A stretch of 6,453 bases of DNA, from positions 1 to 6,453 of the forward strand of contig JAISSE010000307.1 in NCBI GenBank assembly GCA_031273285.1. The letters run 5' to 3'. Shown piece by piece: positions 1 to 6,421 of the stretch; the first letter of the stretch is position 1, and the number at the start of each line of letters is the position of its first letter. The position numbers and the translations under genes were made by a program. The notes beneath the pieces are model-generated. The model was given only the letters and a program-made list of their open reading frames with translations, ran no database searches and was not told the origin of the DNA. Origin of the DNA: Prevotellaceae bacterium (GTDB lineage Bacteria > Bacteroidota > Bacteroidia > Bacteroidales > UBA932).

Positions 1-28
1 AAAAGGGGAAGTTGCAAATAACTTCCCC
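1..28 (-). terminator. Rho-independent terminator of the acyl-CoA synthetase gene
   Basis: Read on the minus strand, GGGGAAGTT (28-20) pairs perfectly with AACTTCCCC (13-5) around a six-base loop and is followed by TTTT at 4-1, where the window ends. The T tract may continue outside. It lies 73 bases past the stop of the leftward acyl-CoA synthetase gene, in the right orientation. The stem is symmetric, but the plus-strand side has no T run, so leftward termination is favoured. Confidence 0.88.
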
Positions 29-70
29 GTGCCTGTTTCTCCTCGTTTCAACCCGTTTTTTTCAACAGTA

Positions 71-90
71 GAGAAATCAAGCAATTTCTC
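71..90 (-). other. Second hairpin just after the acyl-CoA synthetase stop
   Basis: GAGAAAT at 71-77 and ATTTCTC at 84-90 form a perfect 7-bp inverted repeat with a six-base loop, starting about 10 bases after the stop codon. No T tract follows on the minus strand, so it is not a classical terminator. It may be a 3' untranslated stem-loop that shields the mRNA ahead of the true terminator at 28-5. The function is inferred. Confidence 0.4.
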
Positions 91-100
91 CATGCGGAAT

Positions 101-1765
101 CTATTGCCCGTATAAATACCGTTTAATCTTCATTGTCGGTGTTTTTTCAAATTCGGACGCGAAAGGCAATACCACCACTGCCGATATTTGCGAAAAACGG
201 TTCACTTTGGAATTGACATACAGTTGCAGTTCCTGTTTCAATTCCTCGACTTTTTTCTCGATTTCACGATAGTTTTCCTCGATTTTGCTCTGCCACTCTT
301 CTTTGATTTTGTTATATTGCGATTCCAGCTCTTCGTAGTTAACTTTCACCATCGCAACAAGTTTCCCTTTTTGTTCGACAACTAAGGATTCCTGTACAAA
401 ATGGAAATTGTTTATGAGCGACTCGATATCTTCGGGATAAATATTTTCGCCCGACGAAGTGAGTATCACATTTTTCAGTCTTCCTCTGATATATATTCTG
501 CCGGCACGACTGACTTTCACCAGATCGCCCGTCTTGAACCATCCGTCCGGAGTAATCACCATATCCGTCAGTTCCTGCTCCCTGTAATATCCCGGCATCA
601 GGCTCGGGCTTTTCACCCACAATTCGCCGACACCGTCGTCGTTCACATCGTTGATTTTCATCTCAACCTCTTCGAGCTTAAAGCCTGCCGAGCCGGGTTT
701 GACGTTATGCGTCAGCGCAGCCGACAGCAGCGGCGCCGTTTCCGTCAGTCCGTAGCCTATGGCATAAGGAAATTTTGCCTCATACAGAAACCGTTCGGTA
801 AGATAATCCAGCTTTGCGCCTCCGATTCCGAAAAACACCAGCCTTCCGCCGAACGTTTCGTACAGTTTTTTGCCGGCTATGCGATGCAGCAGTTTTCGTC
901 CCAAACCCGTTTTGTAGAGGTATCGGGTAACAACGTTCCCCGTCAGTTTCGGCAGGACGGTATTTTTGAATACCTTTTCCGCAATCAGCGGGACGGTCAG
1001 TATATGCGTGGGTTTTATTTTCTGCATGGTGGGCAGCAATATTGCGGGTGTCGGCGGTTTTTCCATATAGTAAACGCTTGACCCGCCGAGAACGGGCAGC
1101 AAAAATCCGAGACTGCCCTCATATGCGTGCGGAAGAGGCAAAATCGACAGAAAAACGCTGGTCGTATCGACCGGCTGAATCTTGATTGTCATTTTCACCT
1201 GTGCCACAAGATTGTGATGCGTCAGGACAACCCCCTTGGATTTCCCCGTAGTGCCCGATGTATAGACTATGCTTGCCATGTCTTCGGGAGCGACTTCCCT
1301 TTCGACAGCGCTTTCAACAGTTGCGCTGTCAGGACTTTCGTACACCGAAAAACCCTCAATCTCAATCCTGATTTTCAGCTCCGGCAAATCAATAGCTTCT
1401 ACTCTTGACCTTAACCGTCTGGACACAAACAGCACCTTGCTTCCCGAATGGGCAAGAAGATTTTCAAGCTCGGCAGTCGAAAAATCCGGCAGCAGCGGAA
1501 CCACAACCGCCCCCATAGACACTGCCGCAAAGTAGATTACCCCGTAGTCGGGCGTGTTGTGGGTATATATCGCGATTCTGTCGCCGAATCCCACTCCCAG
1601 AGATTTCAATACTTCGCGCAAGTCTTTCACTTTTTCGCCGAATGCCCTGTACGATACGGGTTCGCCGCCCGCAAAAGCATTCATCACGCCGGAGGCATAT
1701 TCTTTTGTCGAATACTCCAGCAAATCCTTTAACGTGTTTATTTTCCCAAATTTATCCTCTGTCAT
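101..1765 (-). CDS. AMP-forming long-chain acyl-CoA synthetase (ANL superfamily)
   Basis: This 554-residue cytosolic enzyme should activate a carboxylic acid, probably a fatty acid, to acyl-AMP and then acyl-CoA. The ANL motifs appear in order: the P-loop YTSGTTGKSKG (168-178), GYGLTETAP (337-345), GWFKTGDL (408-415), and the hinge region with GRLKNVILTSSGENIYPEDIE split around 428-448. The C-terminal TPTMKIKR (542-549) carries the likely catalytic lysine K546. The SSGENIYPEDIE and TPTMKIKR forms are typical of bacterial long-chain (FadD15-like) enzymes. Length is normal for the family. The C-terminal domain carries a charged helical insert at about 480-516. The start follows an A/T-rich leader with no Shine-Dalgarno, as usual in Bacteroidetes. 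The gene appears monocistronic, with its own terminator. Substrate chain length cannot be read from the sequence; a shorter-chain or aryl acid is possible. Confidence 0.93.
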   Translation of the reverse strand: MTEDKFGKINTLKDLLEYSTKEYASGVMNAFAGGEPVSYRAFGEKVKDLREVLKSLGVGFGDRIAIYTHNTPDYGVIYFAAVSMGAVVVPLLPDFSTAELENLLAHSGSKVLFVSRRLRSRVEAIDLPELKIRIEIEGFSVYESPDSATVESAVEREVAPEDMASIVYTSGTTGKSKGVVLTHHNLVAQVKMTIKIQPVDTTSVFLSILPLPHAYEGSLGFLLPVLGGSSVYYMEKPPTPAILLPTMQKIKPTHILTVPLIAEKVFKNTVLPKLTGNVVTRYLYKTGLGRKLLHRIAGKKLYETFGGRLVFFGIGGAKLDYLTERFLYEAKFPYAIGYGLTETAPLLSAALTHNVKPGSAGFKLEEVEMKINDVNDDGVGELWVKSPSLMPGYYREQELTDMVITPDGWFKTGDLVKVSRAGRIYIRGRLKNVILTSSGENIYPEDIESLINNFHFVQESLVVEQKGKLVAMVKVNYEELESQYNKIKEEWQSKIEENYREIEKKVEELKQELQLYVNSKVNRFSQISAVVVLPFASEFEKTPTMKIKRYLYGQ

Positions 1766-1926
1766 ATTTTGTTATTTTGATTCAAAACATTAAAACGGTA
1801 CCATCGCATATTCGATTTCATTTCCATTGAACAGTTTAACCAATTAACATATTTTAAAAACAAGTATACAAATTTCATATTCGAATAAAACATCCCAATC
1901 AAGGTGCAAATCGTATTTTCAGAGCA

Positions 1927-1934
1927 CAAAAGTA
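1927..1934 (-). promoter_or_regulatory. Candidate -7 element for the acyl-CoA synthetase gene
   Basis: The minus strand reads TACTTTTG, matching the Bacteroidetes -7 consensus TAnnTTTG. Transcription would begin near 1920 and give a leader of about 155 bases. No TTTG is found at the expected -33 distance, so support rests on the -7 box alone. Confidence 0.4.
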
Positions 1935-2069
1935 GAAAAACAATTCGGATATACGATTAATTTAAGTTAAAAAAAATAATCCGGACGGGAACAGACGGAT
2001 TTTGCCGTCATCATTTGTCTGACTTTCAGAACATGTGTCATAATGCCGTTACTAATAATATTTATTTTA

Positions 2070-2077
2070 TAATTTTG
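2070..2077 (+). promoter_or_regulatory. Candidate -7 element for the permease-DUF1634 operon
   Basis: TAATTTTG followed by C matches the Bacteroidetes -7 consensus TAnnTTTG. It lies 30 bases before the permease start, implying transcription from about 2083 and a short leader. The -33 region (about 2046-2049) does not read TTTG, so the site is incomplete. The predicted leader begins at a GGGG/CCCC hairpin (2083-2100) that ends two bases before an out-of-frame ATG at 2103. Confidence 0.5.
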
Positions 2078-2107
2078 CCGACGGGGAAATAAATTACCCC
2101 GCATGAT

Positions 2108-2950
2108 ATGAATTTGGAAGTTTTTCTTTTAATCCTGTTCGCAGGTTCGATATTTGCCGGTTTTGTAGGCTCGCTGACGGGTCTTGGCGGCGGAGTGATA
2201 ATCATACCTTTACTGACAATAGGCTTCGGAGTCGACATCCGATATGCGATCGGCGCCGCTCTGGTAACCTCCATCGCGAGTTCGTCGGGAGCGGCAATTG
2301 CCTATATCAAAGAAAAGATAACCAACATCCGCATCGGCATGTTTCTGGAAATAGCGACCTCTGCCGGAGCCGTGCTGGGAGCAATTTCGGCAGTATATCT
2401 CGACAAGAAATATATCTCGATGATATTCGGCAGTGTGCTGATATTCTCCGCTATACGCATAATCAGGCAAGAGGGAGTCAGCGAAAACAACACGCATACG
2501 AGCCGGCTTGCCCGCAGGCTGAAACTCAACGGCGCCTATCCCACCGAACGAAAAAGCATCATCAATTACAGGGTGAAAAATGTGGCGGCGGGTTTTTCGA
2601 TAATGACATTTGCGGGTGTCGTATCAGGACTGCTGGGAATCGGTTCGGGCGCTTTTAAAGTCCTGGCAATGGATACGGTAATGAAAATACCATTTAAGGT
2701 ATCGACCACCACCAGCAATTTCATGGTCGGAGTAACGGCGGCGTCCAGTGCGGTCATATATTTCCGGCGCGGTTACATCGACCCCGGTCTCGCAATGCCC
2801 ATCGTTGTCGGCGTTTTACTCGGAGCGTTTATCGGCTCGAAAATTCTTCCGAAAGCAAGCGTCAGGAAACTGAAACTGTTTTTCGGCATCGTGATTTCTT
2901 TCGCTGCCGTCATCATGATGTATAACGGTATAACAGACAATAACATATAG
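2108..2950 (+). CDS. TauE/SafE-family membrane permease
   Basis: This 280-residue inner-membrane protein belongs to the TauE/SafE (formerly DUF81) family. Characterised members are linked to export of sulfite or sulfoacetate and uptake or export of related small anions. Two homologous halves are visible. GSLTGLGGGVIIIPLL (21-36) matches SGLLGIGSGAFKVLAM (173-188), and the following helices at 47-67 and 197-219 also match. A basic, hydrophilic loop (about 122-156) joins the halves and is probably cytoplasmic. Seven to nine hydrophobic segments are spread over the rest, and the length is usual for the family. The start at 2108 is preferred because the ATG at 2103 runs into a stop after two codons. 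No Shine-Dalgarno is seen. The next gene starts directly after its TAG stop. The substrate cannot be assigned. Confidence 0.9.
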   Translation: MNLEVFLLILFAGSIFAGFVGSLTGLGGGVIIIPLLTIGFGVDIRYAIGAALVTSIASSSGAAIAYIKEKITNIRIGMFLEIATSAGAVLGAISAVYLDKKYISMIFGSVLIFSAIRIIRQEGVSENNTHTSRLARRLKLNGAYPTERKSIINYRVKNVAAGFSIMTFAGVVSGLLGIGSGAFKVLAMDTVMKIPFKVSTTTSNFMVGVTAASSAVIYFRRGYIDPGLAMPIVVGVLLGAFIGSKILPKASVRKLKLFFGIVISFAAVIMMYNGITDNNI

Positions 2951-3361
2951 ATGAAAAAAATATCGGCAAACAAAATCCGGTTCGACAAAAATACGGATAT
3001 CTACGTGGGGAAAATACTTCGCTTCGGGGTGATTTTGTCCTGCTGCATCACCATGCTGGGCGGGGTTTTATATCTGTATCAGCATCACGGGAAAATGGCT
3101 GACTATTCGCCCGTCCCGTTCGGCGAACCCTTCGGCGTCGCGGATTATCTGCGCAGCTTTTCGACCGTCCTGTCGCGCATCGCGGAGGCTGACGGCGCCG
3201 CCGTAATCCAGCTGGGAGTCATGATTTTGATAGCTACGCCCGTTTTCAGGGTCATATTCTCCGTCGCGGCATTTTTGATTGAAAAGGATTATCTTTATGT
3301 TGCCGTAACATTACTGGTGCTTGCCATCATTCTGGCAAATATGATTTTAGGGATACACTAA
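2951..3361 (+). CDS. DUF1634 family membrane protein, partner of the TauE/SafE permease
   Basis: This 136-residue protein has a basic N-terminus and three hydrophobic segments at about 24-43, 84-109 and 113-134. A polar loop (44-83) containing DYSPVPFGEP lies between the first two. The N-terminal segment after YVGKILRFGV, the mid-protein GVMILIATPVFRVIF and the C-terminal helix pair match DUF1634 as I know it. That family is commonly encoded beside TauE/SafE permeases, as here. No biochemical role is established to my knowledge; an accessory or regulatory subunit of the permease is an inference. Its ATG abuts the TAG of the upstream gene in the same frame, so translation is probably coupled. 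No clear terminator follows on the plus strand; the downstream DNA holds a convergent small-RNA candidate. Confidence 0.85.
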   Translation: MKKISANKIRFDKNTDIYVGKILRFGVILSCCITMLGGVLYLYQHHGKMADYSPVPFGEPFGVADYLRSFSTVLSRIAEADGAAVIQLGVMILIATPVFRVIFSVAAFLIEKDYLYVAVTLLVLAIILANMILGIH

Positions 3362-3379
3362 GAGAATCTCCGGGCTAAT

Positions 3380-3538
3380 AAAAAAAAGTAGTGGAATGTT
3401 AGAGGAACTGTTTAAAGTTTGAAGTTTGAAGCAAATAATATTGAGTTTTCCGAAGGGATACACCCCACTACTTATTATATCTCTTTATATCTTTATGTTA
3501 ATACATAATTTCCCGTAAAAATAATTCTCACATTTTGT
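3380..3538 (-). ncRNA. Candidate small RNA, 6S-like shape
   Basis: On the minus strand a complete promoter is followed by about 159 bases ending in T8 (3387-3380). Near the 3' end, AAGTAGTGGGGTGT (3473-3460) pairs with ACATTCCACTACTT (3399-3386), giving 14 continuous pairs including two G-U. Inside lies an asymmetric open region (about 3459-3452 against 3404-3400). Then a shorter stem forms from GGAAAACU (3451-3444) and AGUUCC (3409-3404) with a two-A bulge, capped by a large AU-rich loop. A TTATGT/ACATAA hairpin lies in the 5' part. ATG codons in the first 60 bases hit stops at once, so a small protein is unlikely. Closing stem, internal bubble, upper stem, length and terminator fit a 6S-type RNA, perhaps the Bacteroidales-1 family. 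That class is inferred from shape, not from recognised conserved bases. The 5' end is estimated from the promoter. Confidence 0.6.
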
Positions 3539-3544
3539 CGGGCG

Positions 3545-3576
3545 CAAAGGTACGAAACATTTTTCGATAAACCAAA
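3545..3576 (-). promoter_or_regulatory. Bacteroidetes-type promoter of the small RNA candidate
   Basis: The minus strand reads TTTG (3576-3573), 20 bases, then TACCTTTG (3552-3545) followed by C. This matches the -33/-7 consensus TTTG-N19-21-TAnnTTTG of the Bacteroidetes primary sigma factor in both boxes and spacing, and it is the best promoter match in the window. Transcription should start near 3538, pointing away from the hydrogenase-type gene and toward the 3' end of the DUF1634 gene. Confidence 0.75.
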
Positions 3577-3751
3577 CAATAAAACCCAAAATTTGCAAAA
3601 AAAAATATTCGACTGAATTATATCCCATATTTCCACGCGATTACATAATTCAAATTTGACCGTCCTCAGCACGGTTATTTACCGGTTTTGACACGCAAAC
3701 GACACGGGTTTTGACGGATTTTCCGATTTTTTGCCGCAAAAACTCTTTTTA

Positions 3752-3779
3752 ATCCACGAATATTTTTTTCATCCACGAA
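3752..3779. repeat. Two copies of ATCCACGAA, 19 bases apart
   Basis: ATCCACGAA occurs at 3752-3760 and 3771-3779, separated by an AT-rich run. Similar short ATCCACGAA-type words are common in repeat-rich spacers of Bacteroidetes, as far as I recall. No function is apparent. Confidence 0.4.
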
Positions 3780-3790
3780 ACGTAAGTTCG

Positions 3791-3834
3791 GCGTAGCCAA
3801 TTAAAAAATCCGAAGGATTTTTTCCAATCTACGC
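3791..3834. terminator. 44-base inverted repeat, possible bidirectional terminator
   Basis: An inner perfect 9-bp stem, AAAAAATCC (3803-3811) with GGATTTTTT (3815-3823), closes a three-base loop. An outer pair, GCGTAG (3791-3796) with CTACGC (3829-3834), encloses it with a small internal loop. The T6 arm on either strand would act as the U tract, so it could stop transcripts from both sides. It is the first terminator-like structure after the hydrogenase-type gene, about 200 bases past its stop. Confidence 0.5.
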
Positions 3835-3882
3835 ATGATTGACAATCCTGTAAATCCTGTAAAGGCTGCGGCGGCAGGACAC

Positions 3883-3910
3883 GCGGAGACGGGGCGCGCC
3901 CCGTCTCTAC
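3883..3910. repeat. GC-rich palindromic repeat, copy A
   Basis: This 28-base unit contains a perfect 22-base palindrome (3886-3907) with GAGACGGGGC as its left arm and an 8-base GGCGCGCC core. It matches copy B at 26 of 28 positions. It is far more GC-rich than its surroundings and looks like a dispersed REP-like intergenic palindrome. No T tract follows on either strand, so it is not a standard terminator. Confidence 0.75.
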
Positions 3911-3944
3911 ATGTTCGTCGTGTGATTACGTGGCGGTGGCTATT

Positions 3945-3972
3945 GCGGAGACGCGGCGCGCCACGTCTCTAC
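3945..3972. repeat. GC-rich palindromic repeat, copy B
   Basis: This is the second 28-base copy, in the same orientation as copy A and 34 bases after it. The two differences from copy A (bases 10 and 19 of the unit, 3954 and 3963) fall at partner positions of the palindrome. G-C in copy A becomes C-A on the plus strand but U-G wobble on the minus strand. It lies 65 bases past the hydrogenase-type stop codon and would form a strong hairpin in that mRNA's 3' end. Confidence 0.75.
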
Positions 3973-4036
3973 AGCGAATTTACGCATGATTGCAATCCGG
4001 TGCAATAATTCATCCTGTAAAAATCACTATTAACTA

Positions 4037-6421
4037 TTAATTAACCGACACCTTTCGGATGGCGTCGAAACTGCATTCGTCCACACACAAGCCGCACAGC
4101 ACGCATCGCTTGACGTCAATCGTATGCACCTCGTAGGGCGTATAGGGAATCGCGTCCACCGGACAGGCTTTTGCGCATTTGGTACAGCCGATACATCGGT
4201 CGGAGACCTCGTATTTAATCATATCCTTGCATGTCCCCGTTCGGCAGATACCGTTCACATGCTCCTCGTATTCATGGCGGAAATATTTCAGGGTCGTGAG
4301 CACCGGATTGGGCGCCGTCTTACCCAAACCGCACAAAGCCGAATTTTTGATATGCAGCGCCAATTCTTCGAGCAGGTCAATATCGCCTGCGGAAGCCCTG
4401 CCGCTGCATATTTTGTCCAACAGGTCGAGCATTCTGCGCGTGCCGATGCGGCATGACGTGCATTTGCCGCACGACTGTTCGCAGGTGAAGCTCAGGAAAT
4501 AGCGGGCTACATCCACCATGCAGTTGGATTCGCTCAATACCACCAGACCTCCCGACCCCATCATGGCGCCCAGTTTGTTGAAAGCGTCGAAATCGACCTG
4601 CATATCGCACAGATGGGCAGGGATACAGCCACCCGAAGGACCGCCGATTTGCACCGCCTTGAGTTTCTGTCCGCCTTCCACGCCGCCGCCTATATCTTCG
4701 ATGATTTGATTGAGAGTGATACCCATCGGCACCTCAATCAGCCCGCCGTGGTTGATTTTCCCCGCCAGAGCAAAGACTTTGGTGCCTTTGCTGCCGGCGG
4801 TTCCCACGCGAGCGTAGTGTTCGTCTCCATTTTTTACAATATACGGCACCTGACTGAGCGTTTCCACATTGTTGACTAAGGTGGGCAAACCATGTAACCC
4901 GCTGACAGCCGGATACGGCGGACGCTGTTTGGGAAATCCCCTGTCGCCCTCGATGGAAGCAATCAGGGCGGTTTCCTCTCCGCAGACGAACGCTCCCGCG
5001 CCCTCGAAAACGGATATGTCGAACGAAAAATCACTGCCGGCAATCTGCGATCCCACAAAGCCCTTCTCTCTTGCCAAATCAATAGCCGTTCTGATGCGGG
5101 CAACCGCCAGCGGATACTCGGCGCGTATGTAGAACACGCCCCTGTCGGCGCCGACGGCGTAGGCGGCAATAAGCATCCCTTCGATGATGCGGAAAGGATA
5201 GGATTCGAGCATCATGCGGTCCATGAACGCGCCGGGGTCGCCTTCGTCGCCATTGCATATCATGTATTTGTGTTCGGACGCAACCGAAGCCACAATCTCC
5301 CATTTTTTCCCCGTAAGGAAACCGCCTCCGCCGCGTCCGCGCAGCCCGCTTTTCAGGACGGAGTTCACCACCTGCGACGGAGTTTGACCGAACAGAGCGT
5401 CTCTGAGGGCATCGAACCCGCCGAACGAAACATATTCGTCGATGTTCAGAGGCGTCAATACTCCGTAACCTGCCGTCGAAATATGTATCTGACCGGAAAG
5501 AAAACTGTTGATGACGGATGTCCGTTCCCCTTCGGGTTTCCACAGCACGTTGTCCCAGGTAACATCGGTATGGAAAGTGTCGATATGTCCCAGAATGCTG
5601 TTTTTCAGCCGTCGAATATATCCGGCAGGTTTGAAGTGATGATGAAGTATTTCCTTAATCTCTCCCGCTTTGACATTGGGATAGCGGGTGATGCTGCCGT
5701 CGCCGTTTACAACGTCAATCAGCGGCACTTTGTTGCAGACGCCCACGCATCCCACCGGCTTGATGTTCACATCGACACCCAGCTGGAAGGACGCCGTTTT
5801 CAACTCGCGGTAAATATCCGACGAGCCGCTTGCCATACAGCACGACCCCATGCCCAGACGCACTTCGCCGACCACCTTCCGTTTTGCATCCTGCAAGTCG
5901 TCTTTCCGTTTGTCCTTCTGCAAATCAAGGAAATCTTCGATTACCTCGCCGACTTTTCCGGGCATGACTTTTCCGTATATTTTCTCTTCAATCTGTACAA
6001 CCGGAGCCAGAGTACAGCAGCCCAGACAGGCGATTTTCTCAACGGAAAACAGCCGGTCTTTGGTTGTCGTTTCTCCTTCCTCAATCCCCAGCTGCCTGAT
6101 AAATGCGTCGTATACATTGCCCGCGCCCTTTACGTGGCAAGCTGTTCCGGTACATACCTTAATCAGATACTGTCCCAAAGGGATATGCCGGAACTGCGAA
6201 TAGAAAGTCGAAACGCTGACAAGCTGCGCCCTGTCGATTTCCGTGCATTCGTAGATTCGTTCGAGCGCCGCACGGGGCAGATAACCGAACTCAGTCTGCA
6301 AGGCTTGCAGCAGAGGGATGATGATTTCCCTGCCCGTGCCTGTCCGGTCGATGACTTCATCGGTCTTTTGCCGGATTTGTTCCGTTTCGTCTGTCTGTGT
6401 GTTCGAGCAATTACATGTCAT
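4037..6421 (-). CDS. Fused NuoE/HydC-NuoF/HydB subunit of an NAD-linked hydrogenase-type complex
   Basis: This 794-residue cytosolic flavo-iron-sulfur protein should exchange electrons between NAD(H) and ferredoxin or a hydrogenase catalytic subunit. Residues about 12-168 are a NuoE/HydC-like domain with [2Fe-2S] ligands C90, C95, C132 and C136. A charged linker (169-183) leads to a second thioredoxin-like [2Fe-2S] domain with C194/C195, C225 and C229. A NuoF core follows, with the FMN site RGRGGGGF (361-368) and NGDEGDPGAFMDR (390-402) for FMN/NADH. The N3-type [4Fe-4S] cluster uses C651, C654, C657 and C697. The C-terminus is a two-cluster ferredoxin domain (C743/746/749/753 and C773/776/779/783). 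That ferredoxin tail and the extra [2Fe-2S] domain mark the HydB type rather than respiratory NuoF. HydC and HydB are usually separate, so this is a fusion. The start is the first in-frame ATG after an upstream TGA. No HydA is present in the window. A formate dehydrogenase partner is an alternative. Confidence 0.93.
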   Translation of the reverse strand: MTCNCSNTQTDETEQIRQKTDEVIDRTGTGREIIIPLLQALQTEFGYLPRAALERIYECTEIDRAQLVSVSTFYSQFRHIPLGQYLIKVCTGTACHVKGAGNVYDAFIRQLGIEEGETTTKDRLFSVEKIACLGCCTLAPVVQIEEKIYGKVMPGKVGEVIEDFLDLQKDKRKDDLQDAKRKVVGEVRLGMGSCCMASGSSDIYRELKTASFQLGVDVNIKPVGCVGVCNKVPLIDVVNGDGSITRYPNVKAGEIKEILHHHFKPAGYIRRLKNSILGHIDTFHTDVTWDNVLWKPEGERTSVINSFLSGQIHISTAGYGVLTPLNIDEYVSFGGFDALRDALFGQTPSQVVNSVLKSGLRGRGGGGFLTGKKWEIVASVASEHKYMICNGDEGDPGAFMDRMMLESYPFRIIEGMLIAAYAVGADRGVFYIRAEYPLAVARIRTAIDLAREKGFVGSQIAGSDFSFDISVFEGAGAFVCGEETALIASIEGDRGFPKQRPPYPAVSGLHGLPTLVNNVETLSQVPYIVKNGDEHYARVGTAGSKGTKVFALAGKINHGGLIEVPMGITLNQIIEDIGGGVEGGQKLKAVQIGGPSGGCIPAHLCDMQVDFDAFNKLGAMMGSGGLVVLSESNCMVDVARYFLSFTCEQSCGKCTSCRIGTRRMLDLLDKICSGRASAGDIDLLEELALHIKNSALCGLGKTAPNPVLTTLKYFRHEYEEHVNGICRTGTCKDMIKYEVSDRCIGCTKCAKACPVDAIPYTPYEVHTIDVKRCVLCGLCVDECSFDAIRKVSVN

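Larger units (their letters stand above)
1766..2107. other. Divergent promoter spacer, no gene seen
   Basis: This 342-base AT-rich spacer separates the leftward acyl-CoA synthetase from the rightward permease operon. I see no coding sequence and no recognisable riboswitch. It holds one candidate Bacteroidetes -7 element in each direction (1934-1927 minus, 2070-2077 plus). A small hairpin with 5-bp arms lies at 1994-2009 (GACGG and CCGTC around ATTTTG). A second, GGGG (2083-2086) with CCCC (2097-2100), sits just before the permease start. Confidence 0.6.
3830..3998. repeat. Direct repeats of TACGCATGATTG flanking the palindrome pair
   Basis: TACGCATGATTG(A)CAATCC occurs at 3830-3847 and, without the extra A, at 3981-3998, bracketing the two GC-rich palindromes. 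Copies of ATCCTGTAAA follow each flank (two overlapping copies in 3845-3863, one near 4012-4021). The arrangement suggests a duplicated or inserted repeat module. No transposase or terminal inverted repeats are visible. Confidence 0.55.
3362..4036. other. 675-base convergent spacer with RNA candidate and repeats
   Basis: No protein-coding gene is supported here. The left part (3380-3576) holds a candidate small RNA and its promoter on the minus strand. The stretch 3577-3750 is AT-rich and I see nothing definite in it. The right part (3752-4020) is a patchwork of short repeats: ATCCACGAA twice, a 44-base inverted repeat, a repeated TACGCATGATTG segment, several ATCCTGTAAA copies and two GC-rich palindromes. 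Such clustering is typical of repeat-rich 3' spacers between convergent genes. Confidence 0.7.

Noticed and set aside
401..1081. Plus-strand open frame of 226 codons opposite the acyl-CoA synthetase gene
   Set aside because: It is antisense to intact ANL motifs and has low-complexity, unprotein-like composition without a family match.
1935..2069. Riboswitch or operator in the divergent spacer
   Set aside because: Only a short 5-bp hairpin and AT-rich DNA are visible, and nothing matches a riboswitch core or a clear dyad operator.
3380..3480. Small RNA or terminator read on the plus strand from the same inverted repeat
   Set aside because: On the plus strand the stem is followed by a mixed AT sequence rather than a T tract, and no plus-strand promoter precedes it.
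3883..3972. CRISPR-like pair: two 28-base repeats with a 34-base spacer
   Set aside because: There are only two copies, the units are almost perfect full palindromes rather than partly palindromic repeats, and no cas gene or further repeat is present.
3830..3998. Insertion sequence or MITE bounded by the TACGCATGATTG repeats
   Set aside because: The flanks are direct, not inverted, they differ by an indel, and no terminal inverted repeats or transposase remnant can be seen.
4037..6421. Respiratory complex I NuoE/NuoF assignment
   Set aside because: The extra [2Fe-2S] domain (C194-C229) and the C-terminal two-cluster ferredoxin domain are HydB-type features not found in standard NuoF, and no other nuo genes are nearby.
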